A stretch of 9,363 nucleotides of DNA from SIG78 sp045533055 (GTDB taxonomy: Bacteria; Verrucomicrobiota; Lentisphaeria; Victivallales; Victivallaceae): NCBI GenBank assembly GCA_045533055.1, contig JAZSHD010000222.1:1-9363 (forward strand), in the 5' to 3' direction. A program made the translations under genes and the position numbers. Positions 6,997 through 9,363 of this stretch are shown one piece after another. Under the pieces are notes generated by a model. The model ran no database searches and was not told the DNA's origin. It saw nothing but the letters and a program-made list of their open reading frames with translations. Within the stretch, counting starts at the first letter, position 1, and every line of letters begins with the position of its first letter.

Positions 6997-9351
6997 TTAT
7001 TCACCTTCAAAGTGTATCTTTCCGAATTTTGACGGAAAATAGTGCAAAAACTGCCCTGTCGGCGACCAGCAGCTCAAACGCTGTGTATCAGGCTCTGCAG
7101 TTTTCAGACTGCGGTAGCGGTAGAAATTAGCCTTAAAATATTTGCCTTTAAGTTGACTGCCATCCTTGATACCTATGGATTTGAACGGGATGGTAACATC
7201 AACTATCCAGCGGTTCTTTTCCATTTTGCCGACAACAGAAGCCGTGGTATTGAAGGATGTATCATGGCTGTTGACATTTACTTTACGCTTGGCATCCCAG
7301 ATCACTCCCGCCGGAGAAGCGTAGAATTGATAGGTGTTTTTCAAGGTGTCTGGATCGGTACAAATGAAAAATTCAATGCCGTCATCCCGCCATGCCGTAT
7401 TTTCTTTACCTCTTTCGCCCTTGAGCTTTATCCGGTTGATATTGGGCTCGTAAGCAATGACTTTGATATAAAGATTATCCTTGTCGTAAGAGGTGTAAAG
7501 CCAGCTTTTGACCGATGCGGGCAAGCCATCTTTGGCAGAAAATTCCTGCGGCTTGGCAGTGTAGCGTTTATCTTTGCGAGCCATTTTGATCTTAAAATCA
7601 GGCGTCGAAGTACGCATCATCACCCGCAAAGATTTAGCCCCCTGATCGAATTCTTTTTTGATGAGCATGACCCGTTGGCGGTAAACCGATTTTTCCGGTG
7701 TATTTTTTACTGCGTTTTCCAGCAAAAGCAACATACGCTCCAGCACAGGAGCCGGGAAAACATCCGCCGGAGCCAACGAGTTGCGTATGGTACCCAATAC
7801 GGCAACCAGATATTTACTGCCGACCTCATTACGCTGTTTTTCGGCGGTAGTCCAGAACTCTTTCATTTCCTTTTCGGCAGGGCCGTAAAAAAGTCTGTAA
7901 TATTCATTGAGCATGGCATCAACATCCTGGTGGCAGTCCCAGTAAAGCTGACTGGTGAGGTAAAGACTTAAATGCTGCATACCGGGAGTGATCATGGTAC
8001 CATTGCGCTTTGCACATTCCACAAACTCGCCTTTAAGCCCCAGTTTGTTCAAATGCCGCAAATCGTCGGCGATCGCATGGGGAAAATGCACCGGCAGATT
8101 GGTCCAGGGCAAATCAGTATCAAGATAATACTCCCAGAAATAGATCCGGTCGCCGATAACCTTATGCCAGGCATCGATCCGCCGGTAGACATCTTTTTTG
8201 TATTCAGCATTAAGGAAACTGTTGCGGCGTTTGCAAATGACCAGCACAGTATTGGGGTGCATTTTGAACTTGGGCGGGTCGTTATGTTTTTTATAGGCAG
8301 GAAATCCGATATATTTATCAGGATACTTTTTACTCACACCTTCAGCAACAGCATTGACAAACTTAAAAATATGATTGGAAAAAATACCGGTATTGGGATC
8401 TGCCTCATAGTCGATCTCCACTTTACAGGTGGGACATTCGCAGACCCGGTTAAGCGAATCCCCGGGGAAAACCGGGAAAATAAACTGTTGCGGATTTTTG
8501 CGGAAATATTCACAGACAAAATCGATCCATGCTTGAATAACCTCTTTATTGGTCAGACAAAAGTGCCCATGCCCCACACAGCATTTGCCGCCTTTGGTAT
8601 CACGCTCTCCGTCAACCAGGGCAAAAAAAGTATCCTTATGCGGCGGTGTATTACGCAGAAAATATTTGAAGCTGTGGTTTATCTGTACCGGGTAAACCCC
8701 GCCCAGCCGCAGGCGTTTCGCCCAGACTGCCGCATCAAGATTTTGCTGAAACACAAAAAAGCGCGGGAACCGATAGGTAAAATCCGGTTTTATCAGCAAA
8801 TCGACTGGAGGAAGAACAATATCTTTGACCGGCTGAACCACAGTACCGATTTTGCCCGGCATGTAAAAGCGGACTCCGCAATACTTTTGCAGAAAGTAGT
8901 AGACCCCGTTCATAGACCCGTTTTCACCAAATACGGAGAGTCCGGTCTGGGAATTATGGACAATACTTTTTGTCCAGGGATCCCGGAAGCCGATCATTAC
9001 GGGCCCTTTATAATCTTTTCCCCAAATAACGAGTGCATCATCAACTGTCTTTATCCGGCAGTTGTCGCCGGTTATGCCATCTTGGGGCACATTTAATTTC
9101 TGCACAGCTTCACTGTCGCCGATATAAACTTGTGCTGTATTTGCCAGACCTTTACCATCATTGTAAATCTTCAAGTCGGCATTGCAGGTTTTTTTCATCA
9201 AATCGGCAAAATCTTTGGCGGCAAATTTTACCGCAGAGGGCGCCTCCGGCGCAATAACAATAGATTTATACTCTTTGCCGGAAGGACTTTTAAATGCTCC
9301 GAAGGCACTCAAAGCCAAACAGCAGCCGCACAACAATAACAATTTTTTCAT
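6997..9351 (-). CDS. Secreted DUF4838 protein with C-terminal CBM9-like domain
   Basis: A 784-residue exported protein and the first gene of the operon inside the window. Residues 1-18 are a Sec signal peptide (MKKLLLLCGCCLALSAFG, likely cut after AFG). The early cysteines do not form a good lipobox. Residues about 25-165 form the alpha/beta N-terminal domain seen ahead of GH67/GH20-like barrels (VIAPEAPSAVKFAAKDF, and GSMNGVYYFLQKYCGVRFYMPG). DUF4838 (PF16126) covers about 190-510, with a Cys/His-rich patch C257-C258, H261, H263, C265 and C304-x-C306-x-x-C309. Residues about 585-782 form a CBM9-like beta-sandwich (DDGIEFFICTD, RWIVDVTIPFKSIG, WSP near 762 and FGKIHF at the end). Biochemical activity of DUF4838 proteins is not established; a role in binding or hydrolysing a polysaccharide or glycoprotein glycan is inferred. 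ATG at 9351 starts the signal peptide; no Shine-Dalgarno is seen in the 12 upstream bases before the edge. TTA, CTA and TCA codons are very rare here. Confidence 0.88.
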   Translation of the reverse strand: MKKLLLLCGCCLALSAFGAFKSPSGKEYKSIVIAPEAPSAVKFAAKDFADLMKKTCNADLKIYNDGKGLANTAQVYIGDSEAVQKLNVPQDGITGDNCRIKTVDDALVIWGKDYKGPVMIGFRDPWTKSIVHNSQTGLSVFGENGSMNGVYYFLQKYCGVRFYMPGKIGTVVQPVKDIVLPPVDLLIKPDFTYRFPRFFVFQQNLDAAVWAKRLRLGGVYPVQINHSFKYFLRNTPPHKDTFFALVDGERDTKGGKCCVGHGHFCLTNKEVIQAWIDFVCEYFRKNPQQFIFPVFPGDSLNRVCECPTCKVEIDYEADPNTGIFSNHIFKFVNAVAEGVSKKYPDKYIGFPAYKKHNDPPKFKMHPNTVLVICKRRNSFLNAEYKKDVYRRIDAWHKVIGDRIYFWEYYLDTDLPWTNLPVHFPHAIADDLRHLNKLGLKGEFVECAKRNGTMITPGMQHLSLYLTSQLYWDCHQDVDAMLNEYYRLFYGPAEKEMKEFWTTAEKQRNEVGSKYLVAVLGTIRNSLAPADVFPAPVLERMLLLLENAVKNTPEKSVYRQRVMLIKKEFDQGAKSLRVMMRTSTPDFKIKMARKDKRYTAKPQEFSAKDGLPASVKSWLYTSYDKDNLYIKVIAYEPNINRIKLKGERGKENTAWRDDGIEFFICTDPDTLKNTYQFYASPAGVIWDAKRKVNVNSHDTSFNTTASVVGKMEKNRWIVDVTIPFKSIGIKDGSQLKGKYFKANFYRYRSLKTAEPDTQRLSCWSPTGQFLHYFPSKFGKIHFEGE
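7002..7007 (-). promoter_or_regulatory. Ribosome binding site of the MBL-fold gene
   Basis: On the minus strand AAGGTG precedes ATG (6995) by 6 nt and lies inside the last codons of the DUF4838 gene (GAA GGT GAA TAA). It decides the start at 6995 instead of the TTG at 7010 and implies that ribosomes finishing the upstream gene can reinitiate here. Confidence 0.75.
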
Positions 9352-9363
9352 ACTAAAAAACAC

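Noticed and set aside
7042..9096. Two long plus-strand reading frames (309 and 374 codons) opposite the DUF4838 gene
   Set aside because: They are codon-aligned antisense to a protein with clear family motifs and a signal peptide, and exist because TTA/CTA/TCA codons are rare there. Their translations show no domain and they lack ribosome sites.
1..9363. CRISPR arrays, tRNA or rRNA genes, insertion sequences, phage genes
   Set aside because: No spaced direct repeats, cloverleaf or rRNA signatures, transposase motifs or terminal inverted repeats were seen.

Overview
The window (about 45% G+C by eye) looks like a bacterial chromosome fragment, most likely from a gut- or animal-associated Lentisphaerota (Victivallales-type) organism. 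I infer this from the gene content: a secreted DUF4838/CBM9-like protein with a typical signal peptide, a very large GH106-like glycoside hydrolase, and an AAA-ATPase-like/PD-(D/E)XK protein of the kind that is multi-copy in anaerobic gut bacteria. Planctomycetota, Verrucomicrobiota or Bacteroidota relatives cannot be excluded from sequence alone.

Layout. Positions 3-1388 (+ strand) hold the 3' part of an AAA-ATPase-like protein ending in a PD-(D/E)XK nuclease-fold domain. Its start and Walker A region lie left of the window. A hairpin plus U-tract at 1419-1461 ends this unit. The region from there to 1676 has no convincing gene. Everything from 1677 to the right edge is a convergent minus-strand operon of four tightly packed genes. 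In transcription order they are: a secreted DUF4838 protein with a C-terminal CBM9-like domain (9351-6997), an MBL-fold metallo-hydrolase (6995-6234), a fusion of a calcineurin-like metallophosphoesterase with a xylose-isomerase-like TIM barrel (6225-4705), and a 1018-aa GH106-like hydrolase without a signal peptide (4733-1677). The junctions are 1 nt, 8 nt and a 29-nt overlap, and two Shine-Dalgarno sequences sit on the stop codon of the gene before, so the four are almost certainly cotranscribed and translationally coupled. The operon promoter lies outside the window to the right.

How the genes may work together (inference): the exported protein would bind or cut a glycan outside the cytoplasm. 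The imported oligosaccharide or glycoside would then meet the cytoplasmic GH106-like enzyme, the TIM-barrel isomerase/epimerase/lyase-like domain, and two metal-dependent hydrolases (MBL and MPE) that could act on a phosphorylated, cyclic or lactone intermediate. No transporter, regulator or sugar kinase is visible, so the substrate is unknown. The MPE-TIM fusion and its fixed place between an MBL hydrolase and a GH106-like enzyme are the most interesting points of the window.
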